DNA from: JBNKVT01 sp050299335
Lineage (GTDB): Bacteria; Pseudomonadota; Alphaproteobacteria; Rhodobacterales; Rhodobacteraceae
Direction of reading: 5' to 3'
Assembly: GCA_050299335.1 (NCBI GenBank)
Contig: JBNKVT010000062.1
Span: forward strand, 62,001-126,000
Length of the DNA: 64,000 nucleotides
The notes under the pieces were generated by a model. The model worked only from the letters and a program-made list of their open reading frames with translations, was not told where the DNA came from and did no database searches. The translations under genes and the position numbers were made by a program. Shown here one piece after another: positions 17,555 to 25,112 of this stretch; positions within the stretch are counted from its first letter, which is position 1, and the number at the start of each line of letters is the position of its first letter.

Positions 17555-18652
17555 ATGGCCGAAAGCGAAGAAGCCGGCGGCGAGAAGTCCCACGACCCGA
17601 CGCCGAAGAAACTCGAGGACCAGCGCAAGAAGGGCGAAATCCCGCGCTCGGCCGATGCCCATTCCGCCGCCAGCTACCTCGGCCTCCTGCTGGCGCTGAT
17701 CGGCGGCGGCGCCTTCCTCGTCAATCACGGGGCGCAGGTCCTCACCCGCTTCCTCTCCGAGCCCGACCGCCTCACGGGCCGCATCCTCGGGCCGGGCGGC
17801 GACTATGTGATCGGCGGCATGATGCTGAGCGTCCTGGCCGCCAGCGCCACCCTCCTGTTCTTCCCCGGCCTCATCACCCTCGTCTCGGTCTTCCTGCAGC
17901 GCGCCATGATCTTCACCCCCGACAAGATCCTCCCGAAACTGTCGCGCATCTCCGTGATCTCCAACGCCAAGCAGAAATTCGGCCTTCCCGGCATGGTCGA
18001 ATTCCTCAAGCGGGTGCTGAAACTGGCGGCAATCGGCATCGCGCTGGTGCTGCTCTTGTCGTCCCATATCGACGAAATCATCGGCGCGGTCAGCGCGGGC
18101 GCCATGATGCAGGGCGTCATCATGATGGATCTCTTGGTGGCGATGCTGATCCTCGTCACCATGATCGCCGTGGTCATCGGCATCGGCGACCTGCTTTGGC
18201 AGAACTACCACCACATCCAGAAGAACCGCATGTCCCACAAGGAGCTGCGCGACGAATCGAAAGAGGCCGAGGGCGACCCACACATGAAATCCGAGCGTCG
18301 CGCCCGCGCCCAGGAGATCGCCAACAACAAGATGATGGCCGACGTGCCGAAGGCCGATGTGGTCATCGTCAACCCGACCCATTACGCGGTGGCGCTGAAA
18401 TGGAGCCGCGAGGCCGGGTCCGCACCGGTCTGCGTCGCCAAGGGCATGGACGAGATCGCCGCCCGCATCCGCGAGATCGCCGAAGAGGCCAGGGTCCCGA
18501 TCCATTCCGACCCGCCCACGGCCCGCGCTCTGCACGCCATGGTCGAGATCGGCCAGGAAATCCATCCCGACCACTACCGCGCCGTCGCCGAGGCCATCCG
18601 CTTCGCCGAGGAGATCAAGCGCCAGGCCCGCGAACGGCGTCTGAGATCGTGA
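17555..18652 (+). CDS. flhB: flagellar biosynthesis protein FlhB
   Basis: FlhB is the export switch protein that changes substrate specificity from rod/hook to filament. The 365-aa protein has an N-terminal PTPKKLEDQRKKGE-type motif, four membrane helices and a cytoplasmic domain. The autocleavage motif NPTH is present in VIVNPTHYAVALKW, so self-processing should be normal. It lies 20 bp after fliR in the same operon. The C-terminal tail is short and basic. Confidence 0.97.
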   Translation: MAESEEAGGEKSHDPTPKKLEDQRKKGEIPRSADAHSAASYLGLLLALIGGGAFLVNHGAQVLTRFLSEPDRLTGRILGPGGDYVIGGMMLSVLAASATLLFFPGLITLVSVFLQRAMIFTPDKILPKLSRISVISNAKQKFGLPGMVEFLKRVLKLAAIGIALVLLLSSHIDEIIGAVSAGAMMQGVIMMDLLVAMLILVTMIAVVIGIGDLLWQNYHHIQKNRMSHKELRDESKEAEGDPHMKSERRARAQEIANNKMMADVPKADVVIVNPTHYAVALKWSREAGSAPVCVAKGMDEIAARIREIAEEARVPIHSDPPTARALHAMVEIGQEIHPDHYRAVAEAIRFAEEIKRQARERRLRS

Positions 18653-18659
18653 GGCGGCG

Positions 18660-19055
18660 ATGAAGAAACACGACTATGACGCGCTGCAATCGCTGCTCAC
18701 CCAGGCGATGAACCGCGATATCGCCCGGCTGGGCGCCATCCGCGAGCAGATCGACGGGGTCGCCGCCGCCAAGTCCCGCCTGAAATCCGCCGCCCACACG
18801 GAGTTTCCCGCTGCGGGCTCCATCGCCGAGCTGCAAAGCTACGGGGCCTGGACCGGCTGGTCCATCGGCCGGCAGAAGCGCTACGACGCCGAGCGCCACG
18901 CCCTCGAAGACCAGGCCGCCAGTGCCCGCCAGGACCTGACCCGAAGCTTCGGCAAGACCGAAGCGGTCAAGGAACTGGGCAAGGAGGCGGAAAAGGAGGA
19001 GCTGCGCGATCACCGCCGCCGCGCCGAACAGAACGGGACCATCCCAGACCGGTAA
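18660..19055 (+). CDS. FliJ-like coiled-coil protein of the flagellar cluster
   Basis: This 131-aa highly charged helical protein begins seven bases after flhB. Heptad-like charged helices (MKKHDYDALQSLLTQAMN, and later RQKRYDAERHALEDQAASAR) indicate a coiled coil with a hairpin topology. Size, charge and position suggest a FliJ-type ATPase-stalk or export-chaperone component. Sequence similarity to canonical FliJ is not obvious by eye, so the function is inferred from context. It ends the plus-strand flagellar block; a GC-rich hairpin follows at once. Confidence 0.65.
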   Translation: MKKHDYDALQSLLTQAMNRDIARLGAIREQIDGVAAAKSRLKSAAHTEFPAAGSIAELQSYGAWTGWSIGRQKRYDAERHALEDQAASARQDLTRSFGKTEAVKELGKEAEKEELRDHRRRAEQNGTIPDR

Positions 19056-19059
19056 CCGG

Positions 19060-19077
19060 CGGCCGGTTTTCCGGCCG
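19060..19077. terminator. GC-rich hairpin between convergent genes
   Basis: A perfect 7-bp stem, CGGCCGG-TTTT-CCGGCCG, lies five bases after the stop of the FliJ-like gene and 54 bp from the end of the convergent ppk2 gene. There is no T tract, so it may end transcription only weakly or act in both directions. Confidence 0.45.
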
Positions 19078-19130
19078 GGGCCAGGCGCCTTGGCGTTGCC
19101 AGATCAGTCCCCGCGCCCGGCAACCGGGCG

Positions 19131-20009
19131 TCAGACCAGTCCGATTTCCTCCGGCGTCCCCGCCAGCTTCGCGTCCGGCGGGTCGATCCGCCGGTTGTCA
19201 TAGTCGATCTGGCTCAGCACCGCCCGGATCGCGGCCAGCCGGGCGCGTTTCTTGTCATCGGTGCGGATCACCGTCCAGGGGCTCTCGTCGGAATGGCTGC
19301 GGGCGAAGGTTTCGGAGATCGCCTGCGTGTACGCCTGCCATTTCGCCAGCCCCTTGACGTCGATGGAGGACAGTTTCCAGTGTTTCAGCGGATCGATCTC
19401 GCGTTTCAGGAACCGCCGCAACTGCTCGGCCCGCCCGACATTCAGCCACAGTTTGAAGAACAGGATCCCGTCATCCCGAAGCGCCTTCTCGAACCCCGGC
19501 ACCTGGGCGAAGAACAGCTCCCGCTCCGCCGGTTCGCAAAACCCGAACACATGCTCGACCACGCCGCGATTGTACCAGGACCGGTCGAAACAGACGATCT
19601 CGCCGGCGGTCGGCAGATGCTGCACGTAGCGCTGGAAATACCACTGCCCCTGTTCGGTCTCGGACGGTTTCGACAACGCCACCACGCGCGCCGAGCGTGG
19701 ATTGAGGTTCTCGCGAAACCGCTTGATCGTCCCACCCTTGCCGGCCGCATCCCGCCCCTCGAACAGGATCGCGATCCGAGCGCCGGTGCGGTTGGTCCAG
19801 CTCTGCAGCTTGACCAGCTCGATCTGCAGGGCCGCCATCTCGTCCTCGTAATCGCCGCGTTTCATTTCGTGCCGATAGGGATAATCCGGGTTCAAGATAT
19901 CGTCCTTGTGCCCGTCGCGGATCGCCGCCCGCACCGGCTCGGGGGCCTCCTCCTCGTAGAACCGGCTGATCGCCCCGTCGAAGGGTTTCGGAAAACGTGT
20001 CTTCGCCAT
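19131..20009 (-). CDS. ppk2: polyphosphate kinase 2 family protein
   Basis: PPK2 enzymes transfer phosphate between polyphosphate and nucleoside phosphates. The 292-aa single-domain protein carries Walker A GRDAAGKGG and Walker B CFDRSWYNR, with the lid segment VEHVFGFCEPAERELF. One-domain PPK2 proteins use polyphosphate to phosphorylate nucleoside mono- or diphosphates; which class this is cannot be read safely by eye. It starts three bases after the hydrolase gene and is the last gene of a metA-hydrolase-ppk2 run. Confidence 0.93.
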   Translation of the reverse strand: MAKTRFPKPFDGAISRFYEEEAPEPVRAAIRDGHKDDILNPDYPYRHEMKRGDYEDEMAALQIELVKLQSWTNRTGARIAILFEGRDAAGKGGTIKRFRENLNPRSARVVALSKPSETEQGQWYFQRYVQHLPTAGEIVCFDRSWYNRGVVEHVFGFCEPAERELFFAQVPGFEKALRDDGILFFKLWLNVGRAEQLRRFLKREIDPLKHWKLSSIDVKGLAKWQAYTQAISETFARSHSDESPWTVIRTDDKKRARLAAIRAVLSQIDYDNRRIDPPDAKLAGTPEEIGLV

Positions 20010-20012
20010 TGC

Positions 20013-20951
20013 CTACCCCGTCCCTTTCGCCACCAGCCGCCCGAGGGCCGCCAGCACCTCGCCTTGCGCCACATGGTGCGGCATATGCCCGATCCCGTCC
20101 AGCACCGTCAGCCTGGCACCGGGCACGGTCTCGGCAAACGGCCTGGAATGAATATCCAGATGCACCACGCCATCCGCGTTACCGTGCAGCAACTCCACCG
20201 GCATCGCCATCGAGCCATAGCGCGGCTGCATCCGCCCAATATGCCCCTTCAGCGCCACCAGATCAGCAGCGTTGTTGCGCAGGATTTCCAGGCGCAACAG
20301 CCGCCGCGCATCGATCGCCGCCGCATACCCCTCGGGCGGTACCTGCGGCGCGAAGACATCCCGGACCCCGGCCTCGATCATGCCATCGGGGACCAGCGCT
20401 CCGGCCAGCACCGCCAGAACCGGCCCCGCCAGCGGATCGGCCAGCACCCGGTTCCGCACCGATGGCGGCGCGTCCCAGACATGGCTCGGCGCCGCCAGAA
20501 GCAGCAGCGAGGCCACGGTTTGAGGCGCCTCCAGCGCCCAGGCCAGCGCCACCGAGCCGCCGAAGGAATGCCCCACGAGGATCGCCTTCCTGAAGCCCAG
20601 CGCCCCCGCCGCTTTCCGCATGAGCCGCGCCTGCACGAAGATATCCTCCCCGCCACCGGGCCGGGTCGAGAACCCCAACCCCGGCCGGTCCATCACCAGC
20701 ACCCGGCAGGTCTCGGCCATTTTCGGCGCCAGCCCCTCGGTCCAGTCCAGAAGGTTCCCTGAGGCCCCGTGTATCACCACCACCTCCGGCCCGGCATCGC
20801 CCAGCAGCCGGTAATGCAGCCGCTGCCCCTCGACCTCGACGAATTCGCCGCTCGGCACCCCGCCAGTCCGCACCCCGGCCACGCCCTTGGTGACGAACGC
20901 CCCTGCGGCCAGCGCCCCGACGGTCCGGAACAGCCTCCGTCGGCTCATCAT
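20013..20951 (-). CDS. alpha/beta hydrolase, exported or membrane-anchored
   Basis: This 312-aa alpha/beta-fold hydrolase has an N-terminal twin-arginine-like or uncleaved anchor segment (MMSRRRLFRTVGALAAGAFV). The oxyanion region is VVIHGASGN, the nucleophile elbow is VGHSFGGS, the acid is probably the Asp in LLHGNADGVV, and the catalytic His is in GIGHMPHH. The substrate is unknown. The gene starts inside the end of metA (4-nt ATGA overlap) and ends just before ppk2, so all three are co-transcribed, although their functions do not obviously connect. Confidence 0.85.
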   Translation of the reverse strand: MMSRRRLFRTVGALAAGAFVTKGVAGVRTGGVPSGEFVEVEGQRLHYRLLGDAGPEVVVIHGASGNLLDWTEGLAPKMAETCRVLVMDRPGLGFSTRPGGGEDIFVQARLMRKAAGALGFRKAILVGHSFGGSVALAWALEAPQTVASLLLLAAPSHVWDAPPSVRNRVLADPLAGPVLAVLAGALVPDGMIEAGVRDVFAPQVPPEGYAAAIDARRLLRLEILRNNAADLVALKGHIGRMQPRYGSMAMPVELLHGNADGVVHLDIHSRPFAETVPGARLTVLDGIGHMPHHVAQGEVLAALGRLVAKGTG

Positions 20952-21865
20952 GTGCCGATTTCGCTCAGGTCGAACCGGGTCGTCTGGTAGATCTCGTTGA
21001 TCCAGTTCCCGTAGAGCAGATGCCCGTGCGACCGCCAGCGGTTCTCGGGCGCGCGGCCCGGATCGTTCCCCGGGAAATAGTTCACCGGCATCGCGATCTC
21101 CGCGCCCGAGGCCACGTCCCGGTCATACTCGGCCTTCAGCGTCGTCGAATCGTATTCCAGATGATTGAACATATAAAGCGCCCGATGCGCCGCATCCTCG
21201 ATCAGACACGGGCCCACCTCGTCACTGTCCATCAGCACCTTCAGCCCCGGCGCCGCCTCGATTTCCGACCTCCGCATCTCCGTCCACCGGCTGACCGGCA
21301 CCACGAAATCATCCGAAAACCCGCGCAGATAAGGCGATGCGGGATCGACCGCCCGATGCCGGAAACAGCCGAAGACCTTGCCCGGCAGCACATCCTTGGT
21401 CACCCCGTGGAAATGGTTCAGCATCGCCATGCCGCCCCAGCAGACCGCCACCGTCGAATGCACATGGCTCTGGGTCCAGTCGAAGATCTGCCTCAACTCT
21501 TCGTAATAACTCACCTCGTCGAACTCCAGATGCTCGATCGGCGCCCCGGTGATGATCAGCCCGTCGAACTTCCGCTCCTTCGCTTCGCGGAACGGCTGGT
21601 AGAACGCCTCCAGATGTTCGGGCGAGGTGTTCCGGCTTTCATGTTCCGACATCCGGATCAGCGTGAACGAGATCTGCAGCGGCGTCGCCCCGATCACCCT
21701 TGCGAACTGGGTCTCGGTCTCGATCTTCTTCGGCATCAGGTTCAGAAGCCCGATCTCCAGCGGGCGGATATCCTGCCGCGCCGCCGTCTCCTCCGACATC
21801 ACCATCACCCCCTCGCGCCGCAGCACGTCATGGGCAGGCAGGTTCTGAGGTATCTTGATCGGCAT
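20948..21865 (-). CDS. metAA: homoserine O-acetyltransferase (MetA fold)
   Basis: This enzyme acylates homoserine in the first committed step of methionine synthesis. The 305-aa protein has the nucleophile C142 in AVCWGGMA, with H235 and E237 in FNHLEYD, at exactly the positions of characterised MetA enzymes. Residue 111 is glutamate (APIEHLEF), where E. coli MetA has glycine. Glutamate there marks acetyl-CoA rather than succinyl-CoA use, so I call it an acetyltransferase. The start ATG follows AAGGGG. A 13-bp dyad lies about 98 bp upstream. I looked for a SAM-II riboswitch in the leader and did not find its core. Confidence 0.92.
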   Translation of the reverse strand: MPIKIPQNLPAHDVLRREGVMVMSEETAARQDIRPLEIGLLNLMPKKIETETQFARVIGATPLQISFTLIRMSEHESRNTSPEHLEAFYQPFREAKERKFDGLIITGAPIEHLEFDEVSYYEELRQIFDWTQSHVHSTVAVCWGGMAMLNHFHGVTKDVLPGKVFGCFRHRAVDPASPYLRGFSDDFVVPVSRWTEMRRSEIEAAPGLKVLMDSDEVGPCLIEDAAHRALYMFNHLEYDSTTLKAEYDRDVASGAEIAMPVNYFPGNDPGRAPENRWRSHGHLLYGNWINEIYQTTRFDLSEIGT

Positions 21866-21962
21866 CGGAGACCCCTTCGGACAGGCTCGGTCCCCCTATC
21901 TAGTCGGCGTGCCCCCCTTGGGCAACTCCCCCGGCCCCTCCATGCGGAGCCCCAGCGCCGCC

Positions 21963-21975
21963 TTTCACCGTGAAA
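21963..21975. promoter_or_regulatory. candidate methionine-regulon operator upstream of metA
   Basis: The perfect dyad TTTCAC-C-GTGAAA lies 98 bp upstream of the metA start. The identical 13 bases occur upstream of the core metE gene at 33152-33164. I noticed no other perfect copy in the window. Sharing between two methionine-synthesis genes suggests an operator for one regulator, perhaps of the ArsR-type SahR/SamR kind known in Proteobacteria; the regulator is inferred. Confidence 0.5.
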
Positions 21976-22073
21976 CCCCCTTCAAGCCCTTGAAAACGCA
22001 AGACAACAAGTTATCACCAAATCCTTATCGGCGCACCACGGAGATGGAGAGTCCGCCAACCCGCAACCGACCC

Positions 22074-22097
22074 GTAGGGTGCGTGATTTCACGCACC
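22074..22097. repeat. REP-like palindrome GTAGGGTGCGTG type
   Basis: GTAGGGTGCGTG-ATTT-CACGCACC forms an 8-bp GC stem with a four-base loop. It shares the GGTGCGTG/CACGCACC arms with the hairpin at 33241-33266, and the GTAGGG edge with the hairpin at 31887-31912, so it belongs to a dispersed palindromic repeat family. It lies in the 383-bp gap between metA and the secreted-protein gene, which otherwise holds the candidate operator and a promoter-like repeat. Confidence 0.65.
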
Positions 22098-22100
22098 TCC

Positions 22101-22134
22101 CCCATTGGCCCAGGGGCATTTCCCGTCTAGTCTG
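22101..22134 (+). promoter_or_regulatory. promoter-like direct repeat, copy 1
   Basis: The block CCCATTGGCC (22101-22110) is followed after a variable centre by CATTTCCCGTCTAGTCTG (to 22134). TTGGCC and TAGTCT are 17 bp apart, which fits a sigma-70 promoter. A second copy lies at 23090-23124 beyond the next gene. It would drive the secreted-protein gene starting at 22249. Confidence 0.45.
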
Positions 22135-22248
22135 GCCCCAAACCCAGAGACGAACCCAGATGCCTGCAAGCCATTCCGATATCCAGACATTTCCACACTC
22201 CGTCATTTCCACTCATAAATCCGCACAGGCGACCGGACACTCCGACCG

Positions 22249-23007
22249 ATGCCCCGATCCGTCTTTCCCTTTCTGACCGCCGCCCTCTTTCTCGGCATTG
22301 CCACGACAGCGTCCTCGCAAGCGATCCTGTTTCAGTCCGGCTTTGAGGACGTGGCCGATTTTTCACCCTTCTACATCACCCCCACGGGCCCCGACACCGA
22401 CACACGCCAGGAACTGAGCGGCATCGACCCCTTCTCCGGGCAGTTTGCCCATCGCGCCTGGATCACCCGGGCGAACCCGCCGAGCACGATCTGGACCAAC
22501 AACAACCACCGCGGCTACCCGACGATCCAGTTCCACAAGACCGAAACCGGGCCGGTCGCCACGCCCGTGTGCATCACCCTGCAGGTCTGGGCCGACATCG
22601 ATCTGCGGGCACGTCCCGGCGAGGATCAGTGGCTCAGCCTGGCCACACTCACCGACGATGCGAGCGATCGCTGGAAACGCACCGTCCTGGTGAACGTGGT
22701 CCGGGACGGACGGGTGATCCTGCAGCATGTGCCGAAACAGGGCCAGCAGGCGCATGTCTTTCAGTCTTCAAGCCTGCGGTTTCCGTTCCGCGAATGGGTG
22801 GATCTGCAAATCGAGCTCGATCTCCGCGAACCGGCCCATGCCAAGGTCTGGATCAACGGCGAACTGGTGTCCCACGCGCATGTCGACGGGATGGGGACAA
22901 GACTGGCCCAGGCGCATTTCGGCCTCTATGCGGCGCCATCCCTGACAGCGGGCGAGGTCAGGAATGACGACCTGCGGATCGTCAGCGGGCTGTGCGTGGC
23001 GCAATGA
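22249..23007 (+). CDS. secreted protein with a probable lectin-like (polysaccharide-lyase/LamG) fold
   Basis: This 252-aa protein has a clear signal peptide (hydrophobic FPFLTAALFLGIATTASSQA). Beta-rich mature sequence follows: ILFQSGFED at the start, QVWADIDLRARPGEDQWLSL in the middle and WVDLQIELDL...AKVWINGELV near the end. That last pattern, a strand pair ending in VWINGELV, is typical of concanavalin-A-like polysaccharide-lyase or LamG-type sheets. I cannot assign a catalytic site. Four cysteines or fewer fit a periplasmic or extracellular location. It stands alone between two copies of a promoter-like repeat at the edge of an accessory region. Confidence 0.65.
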   Translation: MPRSVFPFLTAALFLGIATTASSQAILFQSGFEDVADFSPFYITPTGPDTDTRQELSGIDPFSGQFAHRAWITRANPPSTIWTNNNHRGYPTIQFHKTETGPVATPVCITLQVWADIDLRARPGEDQWLSLATLTDDASDRWKRTVLVNVVRDGRVILQHVPKQGQQAHVFQSSSLRFPFREWVDLQIELDLREPAHAKVWINGELVSHAHVDGMGTRLAQAHFGLYAAPSLTAGEVRNDDLRIVSGLCVAQ

Positions 23008-23089
23008 CGGGGGCCCGACAGCAGGACCCTCAACAGGACCGGTAGCAGTTTGTGAAATTCCCTCAACAAGATGCTCCCGCCGGATCAAG

Positions 23090-23124
23090 CCCATTGGCCC
23101 CGCTCCCATTTCCCGTTTAGTCTG
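23090..23124 (+). promoter_or_regulatory. promoter-like direct repeat, copy 2
   Basis: This second copy of the 22101-22134 block shares CCCATTGGCC and CATTTCCCGT-TAGTCTG with it. Here TTGGCC and TAGTCT are 18 bp apart. It points at the methyltransferase relic starting at 23160. Confidence 0.45.
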
Positions 23125-23159
23125 ATGACAGGGATTTGAAACCGGTCCATAGAGTGCCA

Positions 23160-23291
23160 ATGCGATTGTCCTGGAACGAAATCCGCGCCACTCACGTGTC
23201 AAGACTCTTCTGCGACCCCTTGTCTTCCTCAAGCGCAGCCTTCGCAATCGTTGAGGTCGAGCGCGTCCTCAATGGTGGTCTTACGCGCTAG
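23160..23291 (+). pseudogene. relic 5' end of an MmeI-like DNA methyltransferase gene
   Basis: This 43-codon open frame begins MRLSWNEIRA, the usual opening of large class I SAM-dependent DNA methyltransferases of the MmeI-like type. After nine residues it departs from that family (THVSRLFCDPLSSS and onward) and stops at a TAG at 23289. It sits 36 bp downstream of a promoter-like sequence and its end overlaps the convergent restriction-like gene by 11 bp. I interpret it as the stump of a methyltransferase gene whose body was replaced. The match is short, so confidence is limited. Confidence 0.45.
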
Positions 23292-24033
23292 GCTGTACAA
23301 GTTTCAATGCCCGCTCTGGATAACCACTCCAGAATACGCCTTGAAATGTTTGAGTAGTAGAACTTGTAAGCCAGTGACTAATGCAATCCAACGCGACTGC
23401 ATCATCTGCCAAGATGTAGCAGTTGAGTATGAGCAGCCAGCGTTTCTTGCAATTAATCTTCCAGGATGGTAATTTAGCCTCTTTTTTTCGAAGAATGGAC
23501 TGTATCGCCGCGTCGAAAGTGGAATCTGTTTTATGTGCTCCTGTCGCGACATGCACAGACCAGCGGTTGCCGAGTTCGCCTGGTGTTAGCTTAAATCCTT
23601 GCCCTCTCAGGGGGGCCGTTTTGTTTTGGGTAATGTGATCAACTATCGCCGTGGTCGCATCCCTTTTCCAATCACTAAATGGCAGTCTATTATTTTGAAT
23701 ATGTTGAGGGTTGAGTGGGCTGGGGCTTTCAAAGAATAGGGTGTAATTTCGTGATCTGATATTTCGTGTCTCTTCATTAATCTCCTCTCCAATTATTTCC
23801 AAACTGCGGCGCACCGACTCTGAAGATACCCGTTTGTCAACGTTACCAATTGGTATTGCCGCGTCATACAGCCGTGTCACTTCAACGCCCCAATTCTGTT
23901 CATCTGACCATTGTATCAGTAGATCAGGCGGGTCGTCGTCAACTAGCTGGATTTTCGGTGGCTTGGCCTCTCGTTCACTGTAGTAATCGCACAAGAGGTC
24001 TCGCGCAAAGGACTCATCCTTTCCCGTGCTCAT
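23281..24033 (-). CDS. PD-(D/E)XK-like protein, probable restriction endonuclease partner
   Basis: I do not recognise this 250-aa soluble protein by name. Near residues 35-60 it has PPDLLIQWSDEQNWGVEVTR, which matches the D-(x)n-E-x-(T/K) layout of degenerate PD-(D/E)XK nuclease cores; the usual lysine is replaced by threonine-arginine. A C-terminal segment (KKRWLLILNCYILADDA) recurs in such nuclease-like unknowns. Its ATG overlaps the stop of the broken methyltransferase (ATGA), which fits a translationally coupled restriction-modification pair. The DNA is markedly AT-richer than the core genome, which indicates horizontal origin. Confidence 0.6.
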   Translation of the reverse strand: MSTGKDESFARDLLCDYYSEREAKPPKIQLVDDDPPDLLIQWSDEQNWGVEVTRLYDAAIPIGNVDKRVSSESVRRSLEIIGEEINEETRNIRSRNYTLFFESPSPLNPQHIQNNRLPFSDWKRDATTAIVDHITQNKTAPLRGQGFKLTPGELGNRWSVHVATGAHKTDSTFDAAIQSILRKKEAKLPSWKINCKKRWLLILNCYILADDAVALDCISHWLTSSTTQTFQGVFWSGYPERALKLVQPSA

Positions 24034-24418
24034 ACCTTGGTCCGTCGCAGATACAGGCTGCCGGTCGGCCTCAGTACCCTGTGTAATTCCAGCAGTCGCA
24101 CCGCCATCACCGCCAGATTGGCCATCATGTCGTTCTCGCCCAGAAAGCTACGTATCGCTCGCACCATATCGGCGGCGTTGCGGTTGCTGGATCGTAGACT
24201 TCCTGAAAGGCCGCGTCTGCTTCAGGTCTAAAGTGCAAGGAATCGTCGAAGGCCTCGATCTGGGCCGAGCTCTCGTTGCCGATGGGTCGCTTGAACAGCA
24301 CATTGTAGGAGGCGTTCGAGTTGAAGGGCGGGTCGAGATAGATCAGGTCGACGCTTTCATCGGCGATACTATCGCGCAGGACGCGCAGGTTGTCGCCGTA
24401 ATAAAGATGGTTCGTCAT
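24030..24418 (-). pseudogene. site-specific DNA methyltransferase, frameshifted and internally deleted
   Basis: The first frame (24418 down to about 24125) encodes TNHLYYGDNLRVLRDSI and the catalytic motif LDPPFNSNASYN, which identify an N6-adenine or N4-cytosine methyltransferase. Near 24180 the reading continues in another frame as NAADMVRAIRSFLGENDMM and then VLRPTGSLYL, both family-conserved. After that point the sequence jumps to RRTKV and a stop at 24030, so both a frameshift and loss of most of the C-terminal part are visible. Intact relatives are several hundred residues long. The last codons overlap the ATG of the nuclease-like gene. Confidence 0.8.
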
Positions 24419-24626
24419 GCTGCCCTGACCCCTTGTCGCGTGATATCCGGCGGTATCAGCTTTTTATGGCGGTCACCCTAACGGAATGGCGGGGTGAGGC
24501 AAGTCTTGAGGGAAGGTGCGTATAACCACTCACCCACCGGGACCAAAACGTGAAAATACACGCATCGGTAACCTTTTTATTCCCTAAAAACAACAACGTG
24601 ACTATTTTTGCACGCGTGCAAACGCC

Positions 24627-25070
24627 TCAGGCGATCTTTTCCAGACAGGCCCGGAACCCGTCCGGAATAGGCTCGGGTTTTCTGGTCTCGCGATCCACAT
24701 AGACATGGGTGAACCGCGCCTCGGCGGCGGCCTCCGCCGCCCCTTCCGCGAACAGCCCGAGCTCGTAGGTGACCGAGGACCTGCCGATCCGCCCCGCCCG
24801 CAGCCCCGCCTCGATCACGCCGGGAAAGGCGAGGCTGGCATGGTAGGTGCAGCCGGTCTCGACCGCGAGCCCGATCAGCCGCCCTCCGATCGGATCCAGC
24901 GCCCCGCTCTCGATCAGCCAGCCATTGACCGCGCTGTCCACGTATTCCAGATAGACCACGTTATTAACATGCCCGAACAGATCATTGTCCCGCCAGCGGG
25001 TGGTCATGGTCCGGAAGTGGCGATAGAGGTCGCGGGTGGCGGGGCGTCGTCGTCCGGATTCGAGGGGCAT
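24627..25070 (-). CDS. acyl-CoA thioesterase, 4HBT hotdog family
   Basis: This 147-aa hotdog-fold thioesterase is of the YbgC/FadM-like kind. The signature TTRWRDNDLFGHVNNVVYLEY contains the catalytic aspartate region and the helix that binds the acyl thioester. Such enzymes hydrolyse acyl-CoA in the cytoplasm; chain preference is unknown. It is divergent from the HAD gene, with 42 bp between the starts. The roughly 200-bp stretch after it is AT-rich and marks the border of the accessory region. Confidence 0.88.
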   Translation of the reverse strand: MPLESGRRRPATRDLYRHFRTMTTRWRDNDLFGHVNNVVYLEYVDSAVNGWLIESGALDPIGGRLIGLAVETGCTYHASLAFPGVIEAGLRAGRIGRSSVTYELGLFAEGAAEAAAEARFTHVYVDRETRKPEPIPDGFRACLEKIA

Positions 25071-25112
25071 GGCGGTCTCCTTCGGCAGTCAGGTTAGAGG
25101 AGGGCGCGGCCC

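Noticed and set aside
21866..22020. SAM-II riboswitch in the metA leader
   Set aside because: SAM-II elements precede metA in many alphaproteobacteria, so I looked for the pseudoknot core on the minus strand. The expected GATTT...CTAAAAAGG-type core is missing and the stems do not pair.
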